DNA of 64,000 bases from Whitmania pigra (lineage: Eukaryota; Annelida; Clitellata; Hirudinida; Haemopidae). The stretch spans positions 997,501 through 1,061,500 of the forward strand of contig JAJTWR010000275.1 of NCBI GenBank assembly GCA_021613335.1, given 5' to 3'. The notes beneath the pieces are model-generated. The model was not told the DNA's origin. It was given only the letters and a program-made list of their open reading frames with translations, and ran no database searches. The position numbers and the translations under genes are program-made. This document shows, one piece after another, positions 53,096 through 64,000 of the stretch. Numbering within the stretch: position 1 is the first letter of the stretch; every line of letters begins with the position of its first letter.

Positions 53096-54762
53096 AGCGA
53101 GATGCATGCAGAAAAATAATTTCCTTCTCAAATATCTTTTGAGCCTTACAATGAAGAACAGGGTAACTGTATGCATGGATGAATGAATGCATGGATGAAT
53201 GAATGAATGAATGGAAAAGCATTGCAACCACTCAACACTCACAAACCGAAGTCGAGGTGATTCCATCCCGTTGCAACCAAATTTCAGCTCCGCAGAAGTG
53301 CGAGCACAAGAAAAGAAAACTAATGACTGGTCCAAGATCCACTCTCAGTCACGACCTGAAGACGATGATGATTATGATGATCACCATGTCAGTGATAACG
53401 GTTACAATGTCAATGATAATGATGACGAGATGATGTGAGAAAGTCAAGTAGAATTTTAAAATCATCAAATAATAATCTTTAACATTTGCTGCAAGCCAGG
53501 TTGAAGTCTTACAAATCTCTGCTCTCAAAAATAAAACCGAAGCAATGAACCAAGCAACGATGACGACAATGATGGATAAACGAGTTACCAGATGATGATG
53601 ATGATGATGACGATGATAGCTTATCTTAATAATCAGTGCAAACTCAGGCCTAATGAAGTCCATGTTACATTTACATTACATAGTTACATTTTATATATTT
53701 GTAGACATATATATCAGCATGCTTTCATGCACACATGAATATGTACTTATATGTTTGCATACATTTACATCATCATCATCATAATCATCATCACACACAC
53801 AAACAAGCATGGAGCTCAATTCCGACTTAGAACAACAACAGCAGCAGGACGCAATGTCACAAACGGAAATTGTTGTCACGACCACAATCGGGACTCCTGA
53901 CCACAATCAAATTAATACACCTGGTGAATGTCCTCCTCATCATCATCATTACCTACCAGCATCATCATCATCATTACCTACCAGCATCATCATCATCATC
54001 ACCAGGTGTTACGACCATAGCAACGAGAGGAATCAAGCGAACGTTCGACCTCGACAAAAAGCCAGCAACTTCTCTTCACGTCAATAGTTTGATTGTTTAT
54101 AACAAGTAACCATGGAAACGACGACATCATGTACCAGGGTTTCTCACATCGTAATGCATAATAAAGACAAACATTCATACGACCGAGCTTACATTCCAAC
54201 GGCTACAAACATACGATTGAAAATTGCAATCAACCCCAAGCACGACCCTGAACTTGAATGAAAATATTGGCCTCGGATGACAACTGCACACTGCACACGA
54301 CTCGTGAAACCGACAAGCACGACACAGCCAAATGACACGAACGACAAAAAAGAGTACCAGCCACGAAATTGGGGTCAGTAAGACGTAACCCCAATGTTCC
54401 ATAATCTGGTCGAATCATCATCAAGTTCTTCCGCTCTTATGACATAGAGATGACAGTCGGACGAGGAACGTCTTGGCGGTGTGTCCGCAAAATGCATATT
54501 TCCTCGGAAATTCATGGAGCCCAAGCGCCTTAATGCATGCCTAACAATCGTTGGACCGTGACTCGAGCCGAGAACACGCAGATGCTTTCGGAAACAGAAC
54601 GAGGGTTCACATGCAAGCACACTTACTTACGCGCATAAAATATTTCATGGAGTTTCCCAAAAACTAAAAAAAAATATTGGAATTCCCGTGTCGACGTTCA
54701 AGAAAAGCCTTGGAATCGTTCGTAGGGGGCTAACCACCCGCGTTCCTCAGTCCCGGGCCTAC

Positions 54763-57700
54763 CTAGTCGAATCCCCTCGAGCCATCGTCGTCATCGTCCT
54801 CCTCATCTTCTTCGTCGTCATCCTCCTCATCATTGTCGTTGGTCTGGTGCGGGTTGTTACTCATGCTGGCATTGCTGCTGATGTTGACTTCTTCAACCTC
54901 CTCTTCTTCGTCGTCTTCCTCGTCATCGTCGTCGTCGTCATCGCAGTCCCCTCCGGGCCGGTCTCCCCTCTGGTGACCAGATGCTGGCTGGTTGTTTCCG
55001 TTATTTCTGGAGTCATCTCCACCTAAAACATGTCACTCTCTTAACCACTCGAATGCCAGAATAACCCATTTTGATTCGTCGCTTGCAGTAACCGATCGAA
55101 TCAATTCATCAAGATGGGAAAGCCATCTCTCGACTCACCTGCATAGTAACCGTGGCGATATTTTTGCTGGGGGTCCTCGACCGACGTTCCCTCAGCAGGG
55201 GCGCCAGCAGATGCCCCGTTCTGCTCCTCGTCTTCATCGGCAGAGTTTCCGGCTTGGTCCCTGTTGTTACGAGCCTGGAAAAGAAGATCATGTTACGCAC
55301 CGAAAGACATCGACTGCCTCGGTCGACGGTTGACAAGCTGAAAGCATAATAACGAGCTCGAAGCATAGCAGCTATCCGACGTGAGTCCCGCGCGAGACCT
55401 TGAATCGGAATGTACAGGTAGTCGATGCAGGTGAATCTTTACCTGAGCAATGATTTCATCCACTGGCTGTCCGAGCTCCACGAGTTTTGCTTTCAGGGCC
55501 GCGACGATTTCGTCCTGAGGAGAAGGTGACGCGAGTTGGAATCATCGGATTGATAAATACACTAGATATATAAATCAATAAATCTTTCGCTTTTTCATCC
55601 AAGTTGCAGGACTGCGTGCACACAAACGGAGTTAACGACGCAGTCATTGTCCGATTAGCAAGCATCATCGATGGGAAGATCAATTCCGAGCGAAAAGGTC
55701 AAACCAAAAGAGACCTGGAGATCCGAGTTCGTAAAGTTCTTTCCGTGAACGAAAAACCATAACCATCATTCGCGTGGCATTCAAAAGGCCATCCAAACCA
55801 GGAAAAAGGACCAGGACTAATGCAAGGGTTCGTCTGCTCGGAACTAACTAACCGATTAATCCGCTGTCATTTAAAATTAGCGTTCGCTCCTAAAAATAAA
55901 ACACTTGTTGACGGACATCCTTCGACCCATTCATCAATTGCTTCTTAATTAAGTACCAATCAAGGCAGATCGGAGCACGTCACAGCTAATGTGATTGGAT
56001 GCTCCCATTAAGAGTGATTATCCGACAATGTCAAATCAGAGCCAGAGATTTCAACATCCTAGAAATCAGAATTCTATAAATATAAATTACATAATTTAAT
56101 ATAAAGCGTGACAACTGTTGAGTTATTATGATCTTTGCAAAAATTCTGTTTTTGTTAAAACTTTATTTGAACTATTTTAAACCTTGGATGTATTTTTGTG
56201 CAGTTTGCACGACCGTCGACGTTTCGGAAGTTTGTGGTAAAAAAAGCCTTGGTGGCACAATATGATCTCTTTGACTCTTTTAACTACTCAACCTTAATTA
56301 ACTGAACGATAACCTGTTCTCAATTTATCCTCGTAGCATTGGACAGCCACGAAACCAATAGAACCAGATACCATCTCAGTAATGGCGATAGACTGAAGGT
56401 GGCAGTGAAAAAAAGTCTCACAAGGTCATAAAGCACTTCTACAGGTGCTCACTCAAGGCAGCGATCCAAATTCCTATTCAGATTCAAAGCCTAATTGGCC
56501 GACAGAGCTTTTGCATAAATTATGCAGATTAGGTGAATGAATGAATTGATAAAAATGCTCACCTTCTTCTTTAAGTTTCTCCTCAGCTTCCCGCACTCAG
56601 CCTTCCAAGCTGCCTCTCCAACCTGGAAAACCAACGATCGACCAATCAGGTGAGAGGTCAAAGGCTAGCCACATCTCGAATAATTGTTACTCGTTAGCGG
56701 CACATTAAACTAACAAGATTCACTGCTGAATATCGATTAAGCATAAATTATGAAAATATTAATCAGATGGCTCGATTAGTCGTCCGATCATAATGCGCCA
56801 GTTGAATGTCAACTGACCAATGGAGTGACACGAGGTCTTCCTCTGGGTCTTTTTATGCCTGGATCCTGTGAGAAAATCATTGATAATAATTTATGTTAAT
56901 GATGATCTCATTTGAAGGCCATTATTTAATTATTTATTAACGAAATGCTATCGGATCAGGTGAAAAACCAGGTTCACAAAATGTTATTTAGTGGATCCTC
57001 TAACTCCGCCCCTAGTTCACAAGAGGCTCCACCCACCTTCTGTGGGTGTATCCTTGGTCTTCCTCGACTTTTCTTACCAGAGTCCTGAAGGCAGAAGATG
57101 TTCATCATCATCATCAAAACCCAATTACTGCAATTACTAAATAACAATGCATTATTATAATGATTCTTGATAGTGTATTGCAGTAATCTTTTCAAACCGG
57201 GTAATATAGCTGGCCGTAACCGACGGAACCCTAAAACGTAGTTAGAACTTAAATCCCAATCAACGAAGGGTATGACATTCCAAGTCATCCTAGCACTCGT
57301 CGAGCACCGATCAGAGGCACGTCGCCGTGCAGACGTCGAACGTTCTCCGACGTTGTCGTCTGCTGGAAACGAGCGGGAAACGAAAAACATAACTTAAGCT
57401 CCTCGACGATGCCGAAAACGTAAAAACAAACGAACGTGGAACAACGAGGAAAACAGAAAATGTATAAAAATCTCAACCGTGTTGTTTAGGCTCGTGTAGG
57501 CCGAGGGTAGGAGAGGAAATGGTGATTCTTGGAGCGACGAGCTGTCTAGATTCTGCTGGAGTTAAAAGGAAACCAATTACATCCGCTGCATTTTCGTCCG
57601 AGGCTCTCGTGCGTCCCGCAGGGTGCGACTGCGTGCCCCGGGTGCGGGTACGAGTGAAAGCGAGGCCAAGCGTGCTGTGGATTTTTGGCGGGGTTCGACG

Positions 57701-58910
57701 AGGGTGTGTCAATCGAAGGTGGTTAAAATAAAAATTCAAATAGAAAATTAATCGAGAACAAAAAAACTAAAAAAAAAAAAAAAAAAAAAGAAAATAAAAC
57801 GAAAACTCAAAACGAACTGAATTCGGGGTGGAGGCAGAGGAGTGTTTTTTGTTGCCGATGGCGACCTGGTACACAAGTTTGTGAGTAAGAAAACATCTCA
57901 AGAACTCAATTAGTAATTAACAATAACAACAACAACAACGACAACAAAATCATATCACGTCGACGACACCTAGAAGCCATTCGGAACGACAATAACAAGC
58001 CAAAAAGAGACATTCAACGTTCGGCTCGTAAAACCACTTTCGAGGTTCAACGGTGCCAGTATTCCACCTGCTACCTTTACCTTTTTATCGATGATTCATA
58101 CATCTCAACAGATTTCACCAGCAGCAACAACTGAGCTTCTTCATGTTATGTTCAACTTGAAATCCACTGGCTCGAGATTCAAGTTACATTCTCCAGATAA
58201 CATCACTTGCTGGGACAACTCGAATTGCTACCGAGCTATTAGCTCAACATTCGAAGCGAAATGTTCGAATGCTCGAATGATAATTAGCTCCTCGTAACGA
58301 ATGGAAACATTCCACGTCGTCTGAAAAATGTCTGCTACGTCGATCTCTGTTTAGATCCTGCACTTGCCTAGCCATTTCCTTTTCACCACCACCACTAATA
58401 CGAACCAAACAACGGTGCTAACGTATCCAAAGACAACAGCAACAACCAAAACAACAACTGCAACATCAACAACGAGCGATGAAAAAAATTCGTTAAAAAC
58501 CTGCAACAGGGAATTCCTCGGTGGTCGACCCCTTGGCTTTGGCTCTTTTTTGGCCTTTACGAAGATTCAAGGGCAGACGAATTATTATCATTATTTATTA
58601 TTATTATTATTACAATAACTAATATTCTTACTGATAATGGCAATAAGGAATGTAATGCCCATACTGATAATGATTGCACTTAATTGCAGCAACAATCAAA
58701 ATCACACACTGCGTACACCAATAAAATGGCAATTATCTTTACATGCAAATGCACTGCCCAAGACTATCATAGCTTCAAAGATTCATCACTATCATCACCA
58801 TCACCACCATCATCATCATCATCCCCATCATTGTCATCTTTTTCAGAATAATTATCATTGCAGCCTTCTTAATTGATGTCTTCTTAGAATAATAATAATA
58901 ACAATAACAA

Positions 58911-58943
<33 letters not shown>

Positions 58944-59152
58944 CAATCATCATCATCATCATTCTAGTTAACTCCCGCTTATTACTGGCCTCGTAATGAC
59001 ACTAACAAGAGATTCATTGTTAAACGTCGCCCATTAGCAGCCAAAAGCAAATATTAAGCAGCTATAGCTTAGACCAGCCACGAGACACTCAATTATAATA
59101 CTTGATAATTAGTTAAGATAATAGTAATAATAAAAATAATAATGATAATAAC

Positions 59153-59202
<50 letters not shown>

Positions 59203-60402
59203 TCATCATCATCATCATTCTAGTTAACTCCCGCTTATTACTGGCCTCGTAATGACACTAACAAGAGATTCATTGTTAAACGTCGCCCATTAGCAGCCAA
59301 AAGCAAATATTAAGCAGCTATAGCTTAGACCAGCCACGAGACACTCAATTATAATACTTGATAATTAGTTAAGATAATAGTAATAATAAAAATAATAATG
59401 ATAATAACAATAATAATAATAATAATAATAATACTAGAGATATCAGTAAAAGAAAACTCCAGTTTTTAATGCTTATTACCCTGTATATTATTATGATATC
59501 AGTTAACCATTATTAAACATTAATGAATATTATTATTAAAAAAAAAATCACTAACTATTACTACTACATTCGTTACCTTTACATTCACACAGCCTAGCCC
59601 GTCCACCCGCCCACGAATTCACCACCATCGAACCATTCGTACCTTCTTCTCACTCTCGGGCTTTGGAGGTCTTCCCCTTCTTTTGACCGTGCCCATGACA
59701 AACTGGTGCTGGGAAGGTTTCGGGGTGACGTTCCCCACGGACGGCGACGGAACTGCCGAGCCCTTGTTCGAGGGGGGCACGTCGCACCGCCCCCCCATTT
59801 CCCCCTGCATGGGCTCGACCATGTACCCCGAGCCCATCTGCCTCGGTTTCTGGGGCGGCTGCTGTTGGTGTGGCACGTGTCCGTACTGGTGCATGGGGGG
59901 GGTCTGGGACTGGGAGAAATATTGGGGCTGGAACTGGCCACCCATTCGATGGCCTCCGGACGGGGACTGCATGTGGTGGTGATGAGTTGGGGGAGGTTGG
60001 TGGTGGTTCATTTGGCCTTGCATGCACATGTACTGTTCGTGGAGGAAAATGAAGAACGGTATAGGTTTTTTTTATCGAGCTTTTGCAACGATTCCTCACA
60101 TGCGAGACGAACGTAACTGCGCAAACGAGCCATTTGAACCGTTCGTTCGTAACCTTAGGTGGTTTGAGATCTCGACAATAGCGTCCAGTATATTTTTACA
60201 CGCATTAATTAATATTTAGAGTGTTTTGCCTGTTAATAACGAGTTGAGTAGTAGTAATGAATTGCACTAGTAGGACAAACCAGCTAACCTTATCAGGGGA
60301 TGACTGGGTATCCATTCTCCAGCTGACTCTTTCCTCATTCACTCCATTGTTTCCGTACGAGTCATTGTCGTCTGAGTCATACTCTGACACCTGCATCGAC
60401 AT
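54763..60402 (-). CDS. chromatin protein with four AT-hooks and acidic tail (HMGA/D1-like)
   Basis: Nine exons join to 393 aa: 60289-60402, 59643-60032, 58501-58554, 57037-57084, 56818-56865, 56563-56622, 55443-55514, 55139-55274 and 54763-55022. After an acidic start comes a Gln/His/Pro/Met-rich region (about residues 39-150). Four AT-hooks follow, each ending or filling its own exon: KRRGRPPKPE, KPRGRPPRNS, KSRGRPRIHPQK and RPRGRPRVTP. Two short helical exons come next (AAWKAECGKLRRNLKKK; EIVAALKAKLVELGQPVDEI), then a long Asp/Glu-rich tail ending GSRGFD. AT-hooks bind the minor groove of AT-rich DNA; repeated hooks plus an acidic tail are the design of HMGA and Drosophila D1. It is larger than HMGA (about 100 aa) and the helical part is unrecognised, so orthology is unproven. 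A 5' UTR exon boundary lies just upstream of the ATG (60427). Confidence 0.8.
58887..58945 (+). repeat. (TAA)n microsatellite next to tandem duplication
   Basis: Trinucleotide array forming the left edge of the 256-bp tandem duplication. Confidence 0.8.
58943..59432 (+). repeat. 256-bp tandem duplication
   Basis: TAGTTAACTCCCGCTTATTA begins at 58965 and again at 59221. Both copies continue without a visible difference for about 210 bases (through GATAATTAGTTAAGATAATAG) into a (TAA)n array. They lie in the intron between AT-hook gene exons 2 and 3. Confidence 0.9.
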
Positions 60403-62479
60403 TTTGGATGATTCTATCTTGAAGTCTGAGAAAAGAAAAACGTCATTTAAAAATAAAAGAAGATAATAAATAGCCTTCTGATGGGATTTCAATTAATCAA
60501 TCAAATGGCCATCGAGACAATCACCAGATTTAAAACTATTTTCTAATATACTTTCAGTTGCTTAGTTTGGCAAAATTTGCACTTTGTATATTGTTATTGT
60601 TTATGGATCTAGTATTTTGGGGTAATGTAACCTTATTTAAGATAACCTTAGAGGTTTTTTGAGTGATACAGGTACACCTGTATCTCACTATCAAATAGTA
60701 TAAATACTTCTAGAGATATCAGACTAGGTAAAGATTTTTTTACGTTTTCTCAGAATAATTCCAAAATCACCAACTAAAACACTATTAATCAACTCCCAGA
60801 TTGATTTGACCATCCAGCATAAAATTTATCAAATAAAACGAGACAATTTTCGATAAATATCGAATAAAGTTATGCCTAACATGGATCTAGCATTTCTGTG
60901 AAAATAATTAATCCGATTTAAGTGAAAATTCGATTAAATTAAACCGTTCGTGAAAAATTCATGCGCAGAACGCCTCGGCCATACTGTCATTATGAACAAA
61001 AATCGCAAAAATCGGCGTAAAAATACACCTTACCTCGATGTAATTCCAATAAAATGGCACAAAAATCTCTTTTTATCGAATATTTCTAACAAAATGGCTG
61101 AATTTGAGCGACAAAGCAAAACATTTTAAACAATAAAAGCAGAATTAATTATATATAAGGTCGCGTACGCACAGTAATTCTAAAGAACAAAGAATATATA
61201 TTGAGGATATATTTAAAAATTCAGTAAAATTCGGGGCTTCAAAGGAAAACAAGGAACAATCCGACAATCGCCAGATGTCCATTAATTAAATTCACTTTGT
61301 CATAAATTATGGTTTTATGTAGGCATTTAATTTTTTCGACATTTGATGGAAATTCTCTCCAACTTTCTGTCTCGAACTGCTGTCTGTAGTTCTTAGTGTA
61401 CTAGTAGGCCAAGAAATATTCCTCTTTCAATCATTGTTCTATTGAAAATTAAGTTTATTAGAAATTATGTCGCAAATTTGCTTCGGTAAAATTATCCAGT
61501 ATAAACATTAAAAATATTTGACAAACATTATTTGCATTGAAAGAAATCAAGATGCCGGATTGGCGAAAGAAATAATAAGCTTCATCTTCCATTGATTCAG
61601 GACTATTTAAACACTGGAAATCGTTTTAATTAAGCCACTCGTTTTTAATAACAAATATTTCCGTATCGTATTGATCGACATTTTAATTGGACCCGTCATT
61701 CGCAAACGATGGAAGCGTTAAAAATATTTTTCTCGCTCCTTAATGGACGTTCGATTGACGCCTGCTTCGTCAAATCGTAACTCGATTGAATTTGATTTAA
61801 CAATTAGAAAGGAAAAAAAATATTTAAAAATTTAAAAATACGTTAGTCCGTCGATGCTTTTCACTTGTTGAGTTTTAATTAGACTTGATGTTTCGCTGCC
61901 ATTTCGTGTGCGACAATGGCATGAGTTACTCGAATCGATACATGAAATTGTTATTAATATTTTCGTTGGATTTATTTGAATAATGTTAGTGAAAAAATGC
62001 CGATCAGCTGTAATAATTCGAGGTTCCTTTAAGGAGTAATCATTGATCTGCATGCTCTAAATAAATAAAAACATTCGAAATACTTAGATTTGTATGATAT
62101 TTTCTCACAAAAATCATATCTTAATCGATTTGAGAATATCTTTCTCTTATTCTGTCAATTATTCATATTCCCCATCCGACCCTGAATGCTCTGCAGCTGT
62201 GTGCAGGTATAAGTTCAAGCTATAAGGTGTTGGTCGATGTGGATTAGTTGAACAATAATCAGTTTGTAACGGCTAATTAGGACCGGTAAACATCTACGTA
62301 ATTACTACTACTACTACACGTCATTACGCACAATTTCAGTATATTTCTAGACACAAATTCATATTTATTGCACATTAAAAATGTATTTATAGGAATTACA
62401 TTAAATGTTAAAATATCACAAATCATTTAATTAATTAGATTATAATATGTGTTTAGTTTATGCGGTTACAAAACCAAAT

Positions 62480-62558
62480 TCCAATGGCTGGAGTTGAACT
62501 CAAGACGATCGGGTTTGCAGTTAATCTGAATTAGACTGGCTAACTCGCTCTTTTCAGT
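62480..62558 (-). repeat. tRNA-like repeat on minus strand
   Basis: On the minus strand GAGCGAGTTAGCCAGTCTAA is followed about 30 bases later by GTCTTGAGTTCAACTCC, giving A-box-like and B-box-like segments. The second string matches the one at 31-50. No acceptor stem can be formed, so a SINE or tRNA pseudogene is more likely than a tRNA. Confidence 0.45.
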
Positions 62559-62699
62559 TGCAAATAAATACAAATATATAGACATTATATCTTTGACTTT
62601 GAAAGAAGGTTAAACCACATTTTGTAAGAAATTTTTATAAACAGTTATAGGATATTTGTTCGCTTTCTAAAGCAAATTTTTCAGAAATACATTAAATCT

Positions 62700-63555
62700 T
62701 TATTAACTTATTAACTAATGTCATGACCGTTCCATGAAATAAATAGGTTAAAAAATAAACTGACTCAAAATATGTTAAACAATATTTTAAAATAAATTTT
62801 TGGACCAGTAAGTAGACCGAATGTCGCAATGAACTTTGAGAACCTAGCGAATGAAAAAGAAACCTAAAACACCTCTTGTCTTGATGTCTACAGGGATGAT
62901 AACTACTTAAAGGGTATAGTAGGTACGACATATCCATTTTTTTTTCATGGTTATTTTGTTAGGCCCGAAGGGCTGCCTGTGGATGTTTCCAATGTAGAGG
63001 GTGGTCATATTCCCCTGGAATAATCCTTGGTCATAATCCATGAAGTTTTTAGTGTTTCATGGTTCATAATTTACTAACGTCAAGTATTTTGGCTGAGAAT
63101 AAAATTAACAACAGCTCCAGGTGGATTGCATCGACCTAGTTTTATTTCGGATGATATTTTATTTATTTATTATGTTATTTAAAACAAAAGAGTGTCGCAA
63201 GTGACCACTAACACAAATTGGAGTCAGTTAGTATGTAGATGTGTAGAGTGCGTAGAAAAATTTGAAGGGTTGGAAAATGTGCTCCAAATCAACATCTGTT
63301 TCTCTTAAAGCATCATCCGATGGAAATTGCCAGGTATGCCCTCAGGAAGATTAAGTCTATATATTAAGTCATTTCACGAAATAAATAGATTCAGGAAATA
63401 AACTAACAATAAACACGTTAAATAATATTTTAAAACACATGTTTCGCCTAGTAAGTGTATCGAGTGCAGCAACAAACTTTGTGAACCTAGCGAATGAAAA
63501 ATAAACTTCAAACACCTCGTCTTGATGTCCACGAGGATAATAAACTTAAAGAGGC
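62700..63555 (+). repeat. two diverged direct repeats of about 200 bp
   Basis: 62710-62910 and 63365-63555 share ordered blocks: GAAATAAATAG, GTTAAA(C/T)AATATTTTAAAA, AGTAAGT, GAACCTAGCGAATGAAAAA, AACACCTC and GTCTTGATGTC. Identity is roughly three quarters. They look like two old copies of one dispersed repeat. Confidence 0.65.
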
Positions 63556-64000
63556 CGCCACGCGTTAAATACCTGCTTTAACGCGAGCATTTTTTGGGCT
63601 CCGATGGTTGCTAATTCGCAGGCGTTGTTAATTTAGGCGGCAATAATGTTCCCTTGGGATGTTTAAGTCGTGAGTTTGTGAATGCTAATTATTTCTTGGA
63701 TAAGAATTTTATTCAGAAATAAATTCGATTAATTGTGAGATGGATCGGCGAGTTCCTTCATTTTATTCGCCTGATTTTGTTTTGTGTCGGACTGTGAAAG
63801 TCTGAAAACGTGCCTAAAATGTGTTTTAATGAGGTTTTCTGCTTTTCGTTTTGAGGTTCTCTCTGGCCCGTTGTGAGAAAATGACTACAAGTGAATGCCT
63901 GTTCATGCATGGCATTAAGAGACATAAAATAATATATAAAGTAATACATGCATAATTCATAACCATAACGTATTTTGGCTGGAAACAAAAAATATACACC

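Larger units (their letters stand above)
49972..54762. other. long intergenic stretch dominated by simple repeats
   Basis: No gene could be supported. It holds the SLC6 promoter at the left, a CTG-type array (about 51364-51490), a GT run (about 51855-51871), GAT/ATG-rich stretches, and several (TAA)n or (AAC)n arrays. Open frames here (for example 51309-51587, 53203-53438, 53809-54109) are driven by trinucleotide repeats. Confidence 0.5.
60403..64000. other. AT-rich region without a recognisable gene
   Basis: The left end is the 5' UTR and promoter side of the AT-hook gene. The rest shows no exon-like frames with domains. It contains a tRNA-like repeat near 62480-62560 and a pair of diverged direct repeats near 62700-62910 and 63360-63555. 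Confidence 0.5.

Noticed and set aside
53809..54109. His/Ser-rich frame starting MELNSDLEQQQQQ
   Set aside because: Low-complexity CAT and CAA repeats account for most of it; no adjoining exons or domains.

Overview
The window is nuclear DNA from an invertebrate animal. It is AT-rich, its genes are split by short GT-AG introns, and poly-(TAA) microsatellites and fragments of tRNA-derived repeats are scattered through it. The gene content is metazoan: a p21-activated kinase, a CD98hc-type transporter heavy chain, an SLC6 transporter, RAD9 and a kyphoscoliosis-peptidase/hillarin-type protein. A lophotrochozoan, perhaps an annelid such as a leech, is my best guess. That rests only on overall style and the hillarin-type gene, so it is weak.

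Layout from left to right. (1) 80-655 (-) is an unrecognised Ser/Thr-rich exon. (2) 4145-6556 (-) is a PAK-family kinase, head-to-head with NSRP1 (7238-8607, +). (3) 10484-11837 (+) is an SR splicing factor with two RRMs, followed by a 63-bp minisatellite. (4) 12965-17399 (-) is an intact SLC3A2-like heavy chain, and 22159-25735 (-) is a second, apparently decaying copy. A KY/hillarin-like gene (17905-21438, +) lies between them. (5) 27244-30806 (+) is a frameshifted copy of DHX38 (PRP16), and 36523-39942 (+) is an intact single-exon copy, with RAD9 (31283-35347, +) between them. (6) 40209-49971 (-) is a 15-exon SLC6 transporter of the glycine-transporter type. A 4.3-kb Ty3/gypsy element with identical LTRs but no reverse-transcriptase core sits in its third intron. 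(7) 54763-60402 (-) is a nine-exon gene for a protein with four AT-hooks and an acidic tail. (8) The last 3.6 kb is AT-rich with repeats only.

Three functions recur. NSRP1, the SR protein and DHX38 act in pre-mRNA splicing. The two SLC3A-type proteins and the SLC6 protein act in amino-acid transport. RAD9 and the AT-hook protein act on chromatin and DNA. I see no operon-like logic; the neighbours look coincidental except for the two tandem duplications.

The most notable observations are: a 161-bp perfect duplication flanking a very young but RT-defective retrotransposon; two tandem gene pairs in which one block is almost identical while the rest has diverged (local gene conversion), each pair with one damaged member; a KY-like protein lacking the catalytic cysteine; and an AT-hook gene built from short, frame-neutral exons. 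Exon coordinates come from reading splice sites and phases by hand. Every multi-exon model given as intact sums to an exact multiple of three.
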